Of a DNA stretch of 64,000 nt, positions 45,143-53,957 are shown piece after piece. This DNA is from Porphyrobacter sp. HT-58-2 (GTDB taxonomy: Bacteria; Pseudomonadota; Alphaproteobacteria; Sphingomonadales; Sphingomonadaceae). The stretch lies in contig NZ_CP022600.1 of NCBI RefSeq assembly GCF_002952215.1, positions 3,162,001 to 3,226,000 of the forward strand. The letters are read 5' to 3'. The stretch's first letter is position 1. Each line of letters opens with the position of its first letter. The translations under genes and the position numbers were made by a program. The notes under the pieces are model-generated. The model searched no databases. It worked only from the letters and a program-made list of their open reading frames with translations, and was not told the DNA's origin.

Positions 45143-47428
45143 TCAGTCGTATTCGATCTCGCGCGCATCGGCCCATGCGGCCAGTTGCTCCCGCAGATTG
45201 AGCGAAGGATCGGCGAGCCAGCCCGTCATCGCCGCGGTCAGCTCGGCCAGATCGACCTTGCGCACCAGTTCCTTGATCGGGCCGACCGCCGCGGGCGTGA
45301 TCGACAGGCGGCGGTAGCCGATCCCCATCAGCGCCAGCGCTTCAAGCCTGCGCCCGCCCATCTCGCCGCACACCCCGATATCGACCCCGCTGCCGACGCT
45401 CGATTGCATGACCCGGCGCAGAAACCTGAGGATCGAGGGGCTGAGCCAGTCATATCGTTCGGCCAGCTTGGGATTGGCGCGGTCAGCGGCAAACAGGAAC
45501 TGGGTCAGATCATTCGTCCCGATCGACAGGAAGGACAGCTTGGGCAGCAGCAGATCGAGCACCTCGGCCAGCGCCGGCACTTCCAGCATCGCCCCGAAAT
45601 CTATCCGTTCGGGCAGCAGTTTCTTTTGCGCGCGCAGGAAAGCGAGCTGTTCGTCGAACACCGCCTTGGCCGCATCGAACTCCCACGGCTCGGAGACCAT
45701 CGGGAACATCACATAAAGCGAACGCCCGGCCGCCGCCTCCAGCAGTGAGCGCGCCTGAATCTTCATCAGCCCTTCGCGTTCAAGCGCGAGGCGCAGCGCG
45801 CGCCAGCCCATCGCCGGATTTTCGTCCTGGGCAGCGATTTCGCTGGCGAGGTAAGGCACCGACTTGTCGCCGCCGATATCGACCGTGCGGAAGATTACCG
45901 GCTTGTCGCCTGCCGCATCCAGAACGTCACGATAGAGCCGCGTCTGGCGCTCGCGCTGGGGCAGGGTGGCCGAGACAAGGAACTGGAACTCGGTGCGGAA
46001 CAGGCCCACGCCGTCCGCACCCGTCAGGCCCAGCGCGCTCATGTCGTCGCGCAGCCCGGCGTTCATCATCACCTGAATGCGCGTGCCGCAGCGGGTAAAG
46101 GGTTCCACATCGCGCAAGGAGGCATAGGCCGCCTGCTTCTCGCGGCTCTTGGCAAAGCGTGCGTGGAAGGCATCGGCGACCTGCGGCAGCGGGCGCACGA
46201 TGGCATTGCCTGCCGTGGCATCGAGCAGGATTTCGTCACCTTCGCGGATCGTGCCGCGCACACCTGCGCCCTTGCCATTGTTGATGCGGCCGATCACCGG
46301 CACATTCATCGCCCGCGCCACAATCACGACGTGTGCGGTGAGCGAGCCTTCCTCAAGGATCACGCCCTTCAGCCGCCGCTTGTCATATTCGAGCAGTTCG
46401 GCCGGGCCGAGATTGCGGGCGATCAGGATGGTGTCCTTGCGCAGGCCCTGCGAGGCGGCGGTGCCGACCTGTCCGGCAACGATACGAAGCAGCCGGTTGG
46501 CCAGATCCTCCAGATCGTGCATCCGGTCGGCGAGCAGCGGATCGTCGATTTCGCGCATCCGCATCCGGGTGTGCTGCTGCACGCGCTCGATCGCGGCTTC
46601 GGCGGTCAGGCCGGAATCGATCGCCTCGTTGATGCGCCGCGACCAGCCTTCGTCATAGGCGAACATCTTGTAGGTCTCGAGCACTTCCTCATGCTCGCCC
46701 CCCACGCCGAATTCGGCCTGACTGGCGAGCGTGTCGATCTGCTCGCGCATCCGGTCGAAGGCGCGGTAGACGCGCTGGCGCTCGGCCTCGATATCCTCGG
46801 CCATGACCTGCGTGATTTCCACGCGCGGCTGGTGGTAGACGGCAACCCCCGCCCCCAGCCCCTTGACCAGCGTCAGGCCAGCGAGCTGCTGCGGCCCGGT
46901 CTGTTCCTGCGTCAGCCCGCGGGCTTCTTCTTCATCGACCAGTTCGGCATTGGCGATCAGTTCGGACAGCACCATCGCGGTGGTCTGCAACGCCTCGATC
47001 TCGACCTCTTCATAGCGGCGCGGATCGACATGCTGGACGCACAAGACGCCCACCGCGCGTTCACGGTAGACAATCGGAACCCCGGCAAAGGAATGGAACT
47101 TTTCCTCGCCGGTTTCGGGGCGGTACTGGAAATCGGGGTGGGCCTTGGCCTCGGCAAGATTCAGGGTTTCGACCTTCTGGGCAATCGCCCCGGTCAGACC
47201 TTCGCCAATCGCCATGCGGGTGACGTGGACCGCGCTTTGGTTAAGGCCGCGGGTGGCGAAGAGTTCCAGCATCCCTTCGCGCAGCAGATAGATCGAGCAG
47301 ACTTCGCTCGAAAGGCATTCGCCGATGATTTCGACCACCTGATCAAGCTTGGCCTGCGCGTGCATTCGCGAGGCCATTACCTCCGTGAGGCGCATCAGGA
47401 TCTGGCGGGCGGCAGCAGCAGCGGTCAT
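45143..47428 (-). CDS. ptsP: Phosphoenolpyruvate-protein phosphotransferase PtsP (EI-Ntr)
   Basis: 761 residues. The first enzyme of the nitrogen phosphotransferase system, passing phosphate from PEP to NPr and EIIA-Ntr. An N-terminal GAF domain (residues ~10-160, e.g. SEVCSIYLLREGMLELFATR) distinguishes PtsP from sugar EI. The phosphorylated His lies in SLTAHVVIVARAMNVPVIG. The PEP-binding barrel includes DGVGLFRTEFQFLV, GTNDLTQFLFAADR and GVCGEMGGRRLEALAL. ATG at 47428 gives the normal N-terminus (MTAAAAARQILMRLTEV); the longer in-frame extension lacks family sequence. In many alphaproteobacteria lysC sits upstream; here a DUF465 gene does. Confidence 0.94.
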   Translation of the reverse strand: MTAAAAARQILMRLTEVMASRMHAQAKLDQVVEIIGECLSSEVCSIYLLREGMLELFATRGLNQSAVHVTRMAIGEGLTGAIAQKVETLNLAEAKAHPDFQYRPETGEEKFHSFAGVPIVYRERAVGVLCVQHVDPRRYEEVEIEALQTTAMVLSELIANAELVDEEEARGLTQEQTGPQQLAGLTLVKGLGAGVAVYHQPRVEITQVMAEDIEAERQRVYRAFDRMREQIDTLASQAEFGVGGEHEEVLETYKMFAYDEGWSRRINEAIDSGLTAEAAIERVQQHTRMRMREIDDPLLADRMHDLEDLANRLLRIVAGQVGTAASQGLRKDTILIARNLGPAELLEYDKRRLKGVILEEGSLTAHVVIVARAMNVPVIGRINNGKGAGVRGTIREGDEILLDATAGNAIVRPLPQVADAFHARFAKSREKQAAYASLRDVEPFTRCGTRIQVMMNAGLRDDMSALGLTGADGVGLFRTEFQFLVSATLPQRERQTRLYRDVLDAAGDKPVIFRTVDIGGDKSVPYLASEIAAQDENPAMGWRALRLALEREGLMKIQARSLLEAAAGRSLYVMFPMVSEPWEFDAAKAVFDEQLAFLRAQKKLLPERIDFGAMLEVPALAEVLDLLLPKLSFLSIGTNDLTQFLFAADRANPKLAERYDWLSPSILRFLRRVMQSSVGSGVDIGVCGEMGGRRLEALALMGIGYRRLSITPAAVGPIKELVRKVDLAELTAAMTGWLADPSLNLREQLAAWADAREIEYD

Positions 47429-47588
47429 GGGTACAAGGTTTACGGTCCGGACCGGCAACCTGCAATGGCGCAGATAGATTACTGCTTTCGCGGTCAGCTG
47501 ACCCCCTGTTCCCCACCAAGCCACCATAGCCTGACGGCATTTTTGGTGGTCGGGTGGGGCGGTGGGTCTGCGCAGGGAACCTGCGACA

Positions 47589-47756
47589 TCAATGCGCGGC
47601 GATTTCTTCCTTCAATCGCAGTTTCTGCTTCTTGAGAGACTGGATCATCGCGGTGTCGGGCACGGGCCGGGCCATTTCTTCGCGCAGGCGGGCTTCGAGG
47701 CCGGCATGCTTGGTCTGAAGGGCGTGGAGGTGTGACAACACTGCGGTCGATGCCAT
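47589..47756 (-). CDS. Small DUF465 (YdcH-like) protein
   Basis: 55 residues, mostly one long charged helix: HLHALQTKHAGLEARLREEM, then MIQSLKKQKLRLKEEIAAH. This is the DUF465/YdcH pattern, a small coiled-coil family of unknown function widespread in proteobacteria. ATG at 47756 has GGAG ~8 bases upstream. It lies upstream of ptsP on the same strand and divergently from a second DUF465 gene 298 bases away. Confidence 0.8.
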   Translation of the reverse strand: MASTAVLSHLHALQTKHAGLEARLREEMARPVPDTAMIQSLKKQKLRLKEEIAAH

Positions 47757-48053
47757 TATGCGTTCTCCTTCATCTGCGGGGGGATGCCCCCGGAAAGGCG
47801 ACTCGGCACACGACGCGGCCGAGCCGCAGGTTCGAAAGAACCACACTCAGACTAGGTTGCAAAGCCCTGATCATTCCTTAATCGGCGCATCCGCACCCGC
47901 TTGCGGCGAACCGAGCCTTCCGGTTTGCGACCACACGCTCTGGGAAACTGCGCAATCCATCTTACAAATTGGCGCGGGAACGCGTAGCGCCTGCGATCAT
48001 TGCGCGAGTGCCATGCCGGTGCGGGACGCAAGCAAGAAGGATCAAGGGCGAAC

Positions 48054-48263
48054 ATGACCGAGCAGGAGCTCAGGAAAAAGCTCGAATTGCTCAAGACCGA
48101 GCATCGCGACCTCGACGCCGCGATCGCCGCCCTGACCGAGGCGGCGCGCGGGAGTGCGTCGGCGGACATGCTCCAGATCGCGCGGCTGAAGAAGCGCAAG
48201 CTGCGCCTCAAGGATCAGATCGCGATCATCGAGGATACCCTGCTGCCCGACATCATCGCCTGA
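48054..48263 (+). CDS. Second small DUF465 (YdcH-like) protein
   Basis: 69 residues. It begins TEQELRKKLELLKTEHRDLD and closes QIARLKKRKLRLKDQIAIIE, the family hallmark shared with the protein at 47589. Function is unknown. ATG at 48054 follows an AAGGGCG leader. The two paralogues are divergent; the parS-like site and rcdA follow downstream. Confidence 0.82.
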   Translation: MTEQELRKKLELLKTEHRDLDAAIAALTEAARGSASADMLQIARLKKRKLRLKDQIAIIEDTLLPDIIA

Positions 48264-48412
48264 GGTGTCTGACAGAGGCGAGTGGCGGTTTCGCGGGGCG
48301 ACATCCGGCACCCCGTTTCAGCACCCCTTCGCCCTCCATTGCTCCCCCGCCAGCCCGCCTTAGCCCTGCCCTTGCCCCATCCTTGCCCGGCCCTGACTCG
48401 CCCTCGGCAGCG

Positions 48413-48428
48413 TGCTTCACGTGAAACA
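48413..48428. promoter_or_regulatory. parS: parS-like chromosome partition site
   Basis: TGCTTCACGTGAAACA matches the bacterial parS consensus TGTTTCACGTGAAACA at 15 of 16 positions, only the third base differing. Such sites bind ParB and lie near the replication origin. It is in the non-coding gap between the DUF465 gene and rcdA. One site seen; a half-match at 19939 was rejected. Confidence 0.7.
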
Positions 48429-48556
48429 TGGGCGCGTTTCGATGGTTAGCGGCACGTCAATTCTGTGTCCCGATGGGACGAGCGCCAAAAATTGCTTGGA
48501 AAGTAACCATAGCCATGTGGCGGGCGCTGCGCCTGGGGCGTAGGTTGGCGCGCATC

Positions 48557-49018
48557 ATGGCCCGCACCACCAATCTCTCGCGCCCGATCATCGAAGCGCT
48601 CTACACCGAAGCGCTTGTCCTCGCCGACGAAGTGCGCGCCGTGTTCGCCGCTGGCACCCGTGAACCGGTGGCCGGAGAAGACGCCTTCGTGCGCCTGGCG
48701 CTGTCGACCGAGGGGCTCAAGACCACCACCCGGATGATGCACGTGCTGGCGTGGCTATTGAACCAACGGGCTCTTTTTTCTGGAGAAATTTCGGAAAATC
48801 AGGTGCGCCTGCATGGCGCGCTGCCCCCTGATCGCGGTTCTGATCCGGCGCAACTCGCGCTGCTGGAGGCGGGCACCCGCGAGCTGATTGCCGATACCGA
48901 GCGCCTGCACCAGCGCATCGCCCGACTGGACGAGGCGTGGCGTCAGCACTTCGAAATGGCGTCGCCGGTGCGTGCCTTTCAGGATCGGCTGGGCCGGGAA
49001 CTGGGTCGGCTGAGATAA
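48557..49018 (+). CDS. rcdA: DUF1465 protein, regulator of CtrA degradation (RcdA)
   Basis: 153 residues, matching DUF1465. Family segments are LSRPIIEALYTEALVLADEV, RLALSTEGLKTTTRMMHVLA and WLLNQRALFSGEISENQVRL. In Caulobacter RcdA is an adaptor that helps ClpXP degrade CtrA at the G1-S transition. clpP and clpX are in this window. The ATG at 48557 fits the family length; upstream in-frame starts run toward the parS-like site and have no family sequence. It converges with glpK, three bases separating the stops. Confidence 0.85.
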   Translation: MARTTNLSRPIIEALYTEALVLADEVRAVFAAGTREPVAGEDAFVRLALSTEGLKTTTRMMHVLAWLLNQRALFSGEISENQVRLHGALPPDRGSDPAQLALLEAGTRELIADTERLHQRIARLDEAWRQHFEMASPVRAFQDRLGRELGRLR

Positions 49019-49021
49019 GGA

Positions 49022-50494
49022 TCAGGCGGCAGCAAGCGCCTTCTTCCACGCCGCCAACCGTGCATCTCGCACCTCGGCCTCCATCTGCGGTTCGAACCGG
49101 GCCAGCCGTCCGCGCATGGCTTGGCATGCAGTTGAAAGATCAGGATAAATCCCCGATCCTGCGGCCGCCAGCATCGCCGCGCCCAGCGCAGTCGTCTCGA
49201 CAAATCCGGGGCGCTCCACCGGCACACCGAGCATGTCGGCCAGATCCTGCGCCATCCAGTCGTTCGCCGCCATACCGCCATCAATCCTGAGCGTCTGCCA
49301 AGGCGCGCCATCAGCGGCATAGGCCGCTCCCAGATCGTGGGTCTGATGCGCCATTGCCTCCAGCGCCGCCCGTGCCAACTGGGCCTTCCCGGTGGCGAAC
49401 GAGAGCCCCGCAATCACGCCTCGCGCCTCGGCCTGCCAATGCGGCGCACCAAGACCTGACAGCGCCGGCACGATCACCACCCCGCCGCTGTCGGGGATTG
49501 AGCGGGCGAGTTCCTCGGTCTGACTGGCGACCTCGACGACCCCGAGTGAATCTCTGAGCCACTGCACCAGGCTGCCTGCGACGAACACCGAACCTTCGAT
49601 GGCATAGGTGCGCGCGCCATCGATCTGGGTCAGCACCGTACCAAGCAGGCGGTTCTTGGAGCGCGGAATCCGGTTGCCCTGACAGGTGAGGACGAAAGCG
49701 CCGGTGCCATAGGTGGCCTTGGTCTGACCGGGCGCGAGGCAGGCCTGACCGATGGTGGCCGCCTGCTGATCGCCCACAAGGCCCGTGATCGGGATGGCCC
49801 GTCCGAAGAGCTCTGTGGCTGTCATCGCAAGCGGCCCGGCCATATCGACCACGCCGGGAAGCGCCGCACGCGGCACGCCGATGAGGTCGCACAGCCCTTC
49901 ATCGAATTGCGCATCCTCCAGCCCCATCAGCAAAGTGCGACTGGCATTCGAAGCATCAGTGACATGGGCCGCGCCGCCGGTAAGCTTGAAGGTGAGCCAG
50001 CTCTCAACCGTTCCGAAGGCCAGCACACCACGTTCTGCCGCGCCGCGCACCTCCGGCACGTTGTCGAGCATCCAGCGCATCTTCGTCCCGGAGAAATAGG
50101 GATCAAGCAGCAGTCCGGTGCGCTCCTGCACCCCGGCTTCGTGGCCCGCGGCGCGCAGTTCGGCGCAAAAGGGTTCTGTGCGGCGGTCCTGCCACACGAT
50201 TGCGTTGGTCAGCGGCTCTCCGGTCTGACGATCCCATGCCACCACGGTTTCGCGCTGGTTGGTTATGCCGATGCAGGCAATGCTCGCCGCGCCGCCTGCC
50301 TTGGGCATCACCGCCAGCGCACAGCGAAGCGTCTTGTCCCAGATTTCGCGCGGGTCATGCTCGACCCAGCCGCTTTGCGGGTAATGCTGGGTCAAGGGTT
50401 CCTGCGCAGAGGCGACCAGCACGCCGTCTGCGGCAAACAGCATGGCGCGGGTGGAAGTGGTACCTTCATCAAGCACCAGGACATAATCAGACAT
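49022..50494 (-). CDS. glpK: Glycerol kinase
   Basis: 490 residues, normal length for the FGGY family. It phosphorylates glycerol to glycerol-3-phosphate with ATP. The N-terminal ATP motif is LDEGTTSTRAMLFAADG, GQACLAPGQTKATYGTGAFV and DGGMAANDWMAQDLADML are family motifs, and GVVIVPALSGLGAPHW is the second phosphate-binding loop. No glpF, glpD or glpR is adjacent, so it stands alone. A two-unit 35-base repeat lies directly upstream of the start. Confidence 0.94.
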   Translation of the reverse strand: MSDYVLVLDEGTTSTRAMLFAADGVLVASAQEPLTQHYPQSGWVEHDPREIWDKTLRCALAVMPKAGGAASIACIGITNQRETVVAWDRQTGEPLTNAIVWQDRRTEPFCAELRAAGHEAGVQERTGLLLDPYFSGTKMRWMLDNVPEVRGAAERGVLAFGTVESWLTFKLTGGAAHVTDASNASRTLLMGLEDAQFDEGLCDLIGVPRAALPGVVDMAGPLAMTATELFGRAIPITGLVGDQQAATIGQACLAPGQTKATYGTGAFVLTCQGNRIPRSKNRLLGTVLTQIDGARTYAIEGSVFVAGSLVQWLRDSLGVVEVASQTEELARSIPDSGGVVIVPALSGLGAPHWQAEARGVIAGLSFATGKAQLARAALEAMAHQTHDLGAAYAADGAPWQTLRIDGGMAANDWMAQDLADMLGVPVERPGFVETTALGAAMLAAAGSGIYPDLSTACQAMRGRLARFEPQMEAEVRDARLAAWKKALAAA

Positions 50495-50501
50495 CTTTGC
50501 A

Positions 50502-50561
50502 GCGCTACCACTTCGTTGCTTGAGCGCGCGGTTATTGCGCTACCGCTTCGCTACCTCCGCG
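50502..50561 (+). repeat. Diverged copy of the 35-base-period repeat
   Basis: Units at 50502-50526 (GCGCTACCACTTCGTTGC start) and 50537-50561 (GCGCTACCGCTTCGCTACC start) have the same 25-base length and 35-base period as the pair at 19561 and 19596. They lie just upstream of glpK. Confidence 0.75.
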
Positions 50562-50613
50562 CGGGGTGGGTTTACCCCGGCTTCCTCTCTCCGCTCCTTC
50601 CTATCCGCTCGTG

Positions 50614-50665
50614 TCGAGTGAAGTCGAGATACCATTTGCAAAAGCTGCCTCTCGACTTCGCGCGA
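50614..50665. repeat. Inverted TCGA-type repeat
   Basis: TCGAGTGAAGTCGAGA (50614-50629) is inverted at 50650-50665 as TCTCGACTTCGCGCGA. It lies directly upstream of the MBL hydrolase start. I recall similar TCGAG-AAGTCGA elements as dispersed repeats in sphingomonad genomes, from memory only. Confidence 0.7.
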
Positions 50666-50686
50666 GGCGAACGGCATGGGTGCCTG

Positions 50687-51571
50687 ATGGTCACGATCCC
50701 TCCCCAACCCTGGCCCACGGGGCTTGCCGAAGATGTCGAGCCGCTGGTCCGGCGCGTGCTCGCGCCCAACCCCTCGCCCTATACCTTTACAGGCACCCAG
50801 ACCTATGTCGTCGGCATGACGGACGGGCCGGATTGCGCGGTGATCGACCCTGGGCCCGACGAGGCCGCGCATATCGACGCGATCATCGCCGCCATTGCCG
50901 GACGGCAGGTGCTGGCCATCATGTGCACCCACACCCACCGTGATCATTCCCCTGCCGCCGCACCGCTGGCGGCGCGGACCGGCGCACCGATCGTCGGATG
51001 CGCGCCACTGGTGCTGTCATCCGATCTGCCGCGCTCGGACGAAGCCTTCGACACCACCTATGCCCCGGACCGCGTGCTGCTCGATGGCGAAGCGATGCGC
51101 GGCACCGGCTGGACGCTCACCGCCGTTGCCACCCCGGGCCACACCTCGAACCACCTGTGCTTCGCGCTGGAGGAGAGCGGCGCGCTGTTCACCGGCGATC
51201 ACGTGATGGGCTGGTCGACCAGCGTGGTCGTCCCGCCCGACGGCGACATGGGCGATTACATGGCAAGCCTTGAAAAGCTACTTGCGCGCGATGATGCGCG
51301 CTACCATTCAGCTCACGGAGCGGCGATCGATAAACCCCGCCAACTGGTGCGCGGCATGATCGGTCACCGTCGTCAGCGCGAGAACCAGATCCTGCGTCTG
51401 CTGGGCGAGGGCGCGCGGCCCGTCAGCGGCTTCATCCCCGCGATGTACAAGGGTCTGGACGAACGCCTGATCCCGGCAGCGGAAATGAGTGTGACTGCGC
51501 ATCTCATCGATCTGGAAAAGCGCGGCATGGTAAGGCGCAGCGAACAAATATGGCAGCTTGTCAGCGATTGA
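50687..51571 (+). CDS. MBL-fold metallo-hydrolase (LACTB2-like)
   Basis: 294 residues. The metallo-beta-lactamase zinc motif is CTHTHRDHSPAAAPL (HxHxDH-like, near residues 85-95), with the bridging region TPGHTSNHL and TGDHVMGWST further on. A C-terminal winged-helix-like part follows (LIPAAEMSVTAHLIDLEKRG). This layout matches the LACTB2/RNase-like group of small MBL hydrolases. The substrate is undetermined; thioester, nucleotide or RNA hydrolysis are possible. ATG at 50687 has a weak ribosome site, so the start is moderately certain. Confidence 0.83.
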   Translation: MVTIPPQPWPTGLAEDVEPLVRRVLAPNPSPYTFTGTQTYVVGMTDGPDCAVIDPGPDEAAHIDAIIAAIAGRQVLAIMCTHTHRDHSPAAAPLAARTGAPIVGCAPLVLSSDLPRSDEAFDTTYAPDRVLLDGEAMRGTGWTLTAVATPGHTSNHLCFALEESGALFTGDHVMGWSTSVVVPPDGDMGDYMASLEKLLARDDARYHSAHGAAIDKPRQLVRGMIGHRRQRENQILRLLGEGARPVSGFIPAMYKGLDERLIPAAEMSVTAHLIDLEKRGMVRRSEQIWQLVSD

Positions 51572-51627
51572 GCGATCGTGCCGTCGCCCGCCTCGGCTTT
51601 GCCACTGGTGCCTGAAGGAAGCCTGGG

Positions 51628-52476
51628 TCAGCTATCCAGCTTTACCAAGACATATCCAGAGCCCCGCTCGCATCTTATCTCATGATTTTTCAGCCTTTTG
51701 CGTATCTTGTGAATTCTCACTTTCAGCGATTTGAAGCGAAAGTCGCTGGAATGATAATCGTAAGAGGCCAAGTCGCGATATCGGACAACTTTACCCATGT
51801 TATTGTAAAGCTGTTTAAGAATTTCCATTTGTGATGAATAAACACGCCCTTCAATGTTTTCATCACAAAACAACTGAAACGATTCGTCGTTCTTTACAGC
51901 AGAGTTGTAGATCATCTGGCGACTGACATGCGCCTTCATTCGGATGATTATGTCAGTTGGCTTTGCTCGCGAATCAAAGACATCATCGAAAGCAAAGCGC
52001 ATAAGAGCGGCACGCCCTCTTGGGTTGGCCTCGGTCATTATTGCATAGCAGAGCTTATTATCGAGAAGCCACTTATGCTCCCGAAAGGCCCGCTTGGCCC
52101 TCGCGATATCGTCGAACAATGCGATGATGATTGAAAAGGATGTCGCCTGACTGGAAATGCCCCTGATATTGTCCCGCTCGATTGAGTGAACCTCCACGGG
52201 GCCAAATGTCTCATTTACGATTTCCTTGATCCGCGGCGGAAGCCGAGGCCCGATCGTAAGGAACCGCGCATTGGCAACGAGGTCACGCAGAGTAACCTCG
52301 CCAGCAGCGATCTCAGGCCTCGCCAAATACTCAGATCCCTGACTGCCATTGACCGCCGGGAAGCGGAACACAGGCGCATCCCGGCCTGCCCGAGCGGGTC
52401 GACCGAGGTCATTCGCTGGCTTCCGCCCCTTGGGCGACGCGTCAAAGAGAAGATCCGTCTTAACGAAGCTGCACAT
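51628..52476 (-). CDS. Atypical OmpR-type regulator with pseudo-receiver domain
   Basis: 282 residues. The C-terminal ~85 residues form an OmpR/PhoB winged helix: VYSSQMEILKQLYNNMGKVV, the recognition part SLKVRIHKIRKRLK and RGSGYVLVKL. The middle resembles a receiver domain that has lost its acidic pocket: strand 1 is RFLTIGPRL with no Asp pair, strand 3 is SIIIALFDDIARA with no clear phospho-Asp, but YAIMTEA and a DDVFDSRAKPTDIIIRMKAH tail survive. So it probably works without phosphorylation. A 40-residue basic N-terminus is unassigned. The base composition is distinctly AT-rich versus neighbours, suggesting transfer. The start is uncertain: the ribosome site is poor. Confidence 0.75.
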   Translation of the reverse strand: MCSFVKTDLLFDASPKGRKPANDLGRPARAGRDAPVFRFPAVNGSQGSEYLARPEIAAGEVTLRDLVANARFLTIGPRLPPRIKEIVNETFGPVEVHSIERDNIRGISSQATSFSIIIALFDDIARAKRAFREHKWLLDNKLCYAIMTEANPRGRAALMRFAFDDVFDSRAKPTDIIIRMKAHVSRQMIYNSAVKNDESFQLFCDENIEGRVYSSQMEILKQLYNNMGKVVRYRDLASYDYHSSDFRFKSLKVRIHKIRKRLKNHEIRCERGSGYVLVKLDS

Positions 52477-52489
52477 GGAGGTTTCACAA

Positions 52490-52950
52490 CTTAAATAAAA
52501 GATATAACTTCACGCGCTCAGATATCATATCATCACGGTTACCTTTTACCTCGGTTAATTGTGAATTTACATAAGTGCATTCGCCTATAATATTTAGGTG
52601 GTTAACTAAAATTTATATAAACAAGTATCACGGTTTTATTGTCATGAAAGATATCGTTTATTGCCTAATATCTCCGTGTAGATTTATCGAATTTTAGGTT
52701 ATCAGGCCTTCGATTTTCTTGAAATGTGGGTTTATTGGCTGGCAATTGCCAATACGCCGAGGGCCCGCGTAAGCTCGGCTCTTCGCGTCTCCCGGCTTTG
52801 GCATAGCTCACAATCCGCCGCACAATCGCTTGACCACAGCGATCACAGGAGACCACCACTGGGGCATGGGTCTCTTCGTCAATGCAGCGGGTGGCGTAAC
52901 CACCCCGGTCTGCCTATATCGCCTGCAACCACGAGAATGGGGATACGACC
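52490..52950. other. AT-rich gene-free island upstream of regulator and nadA
   Basis: ~460 bases with no convincing gene. The first ~230 are strikingly AT-rich (runs such as TAAATAAAAGATATAAC, AAATTTATATAAAC). They contain two near CtrA boxes, TTAATTGTGAATTTA (52557-52571) and TTAACTAAAATTTAT. The last ~200 bases return to normal GC and include the nadA leader. A 64-codon minus-strand reading frame at 52665-52859 with a CxxC was judged spurious. Confidence 0.6.
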
Positions 52951-53952
52951 ATGAGCCTGCTGACCCGCAACCCCACCGGCGCCGACCTGCTCGCCGAGAT
53001 CGACCGCCTCCGGAAGGAGCGCAATGCGGTGATCCTCGCGCATTACTACCAGACGCCCGACATTCAGGACATTGCCGACTTCGTGGGGGATTCGCTGGAG
53101 CTGTCGCGCAAGGCGGCGGCGACCGATGCCGATGTGATCGCCTTCTGCGGGGTCAAGTTCATGGCCGACACGGCGAAGATCCTCTCCCCCCACAAGACCG
53201 TGATCCTGCCCGACATGGACGCCGGGTGCAGCCTGGAAGACAGCTGCCCGCCCGAGAAATTCCGCGCTTTCCGCGAGGCCCACCCCGATCACATCGCGCT
53301 GACCTACATCAACTGTTCGACCGAGGTGAAGGCGCTGTCGGACGTGATCGTGACGTCCTCCAGCGCCGAGACGATCCTCGCCCAGATCCCGCCGGAGCAG
53401 AAGATCATCTTCGGCCCCGACCGGCACCTCGGCGGATACCTCGCCCGCAAGTTTAATCGCGAGATGCTGCTGTGGCCCGGCGTGTGCATCGTCCACGAGG
53501 CGTTCAGCGAGACCGAACTGCTCAAGCTGAAAGAGCAATACCCCGGCGCGCCCATCGCCGCGCACCCCGAATGCCCGCCGACGATCATCGACCACGCGGA
53601 CTATGTCGGCTCGACCAGCGGCATCCTCAAATTCGCGCAGGAATTCGAAGGCGACACCCTGATCGTCGCCACCGAGCCGCACATCATCCACCAGATGGAA
53701 AAGGCACTGCCCGAGAAGACCTTCATCGGTGCGCCCGGCGCGGACGGGAACTGTTCGTGCAACATCTGCCCCTACATGGCGCTCAACACGATGGAGAAGC
53801 TGTATGTCGCCCTGCGCGATTTGCAGCCGCAGATCGAAATCGAGGAAGGCATCCGCCTGAAGGCGAAGCGCAGCCTCGACCGCATGCTCGAAATGGCGAG
53901 CGGGACTGTGGGCATGGGGGACCTGGGGAAGGTTCGCTTCAGCGTGGATTGA
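52951..53952 (+). CDS. nadA: Quinolinate synthase
   Basis: 333 residues. It condenses iminoaspartate and dihydroxyacetone phosphate to quinolinate, an early NAD step, using a [4Fe-4S] cluster. The three cluster cysteines can be placed: FCGVKFMADTAKI, a middle CIVHEAF Cys and the CSCNICPYMALNTMEKL segment. ILAHYYQTPDIQDIADFVGD is the family N-terminal signature. ATG at 52951 starts MSLLTRNPTGADL. No nadB or nadC is adjacent; it stands alone after the AT-rich island. Confidence 0.95.
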   Translation: MSLLTRNPTGADLLAEIDRLRKERNAVILAHYYQTPDIQDIADFVGDSLELSRKAAATDADVIAFCGVKFMADTAKILSPHKTVILPDMDAGCSLEDSCPPEKFRAFREAHPDHIALTYINCSTEVKALSDVIVTSSSAETILAQIPPEQKIIFGPDRHLGGYLARKFNREMLLWPGVCIVHEAFSETELLKLKEQYPGAPIAAHPECPPTIIDHADYVGSTSGILKFAQEFEGDTLIVATEPHIIHQMEKALPEKTFIGAPGADGNCSCNICPYMALNTMEKLYVALRDLQPQIEIEEGIRLKAKRSLDRMLEMASGTVGMGDLGKVRFSVD

Positions 53953-53957
53953 GTGGC

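Noticed and set aside
47429..47588. tRNA-like pattern upstream of ptsP
   Set aside because: No acceptor, D, anticodon and T arms can be paired.
52665..52859. 64-codon minus-strand frame with a CxxC
   Set aside because: No ribosome site, straddles the AT/GC boundary, no recognisable fold.
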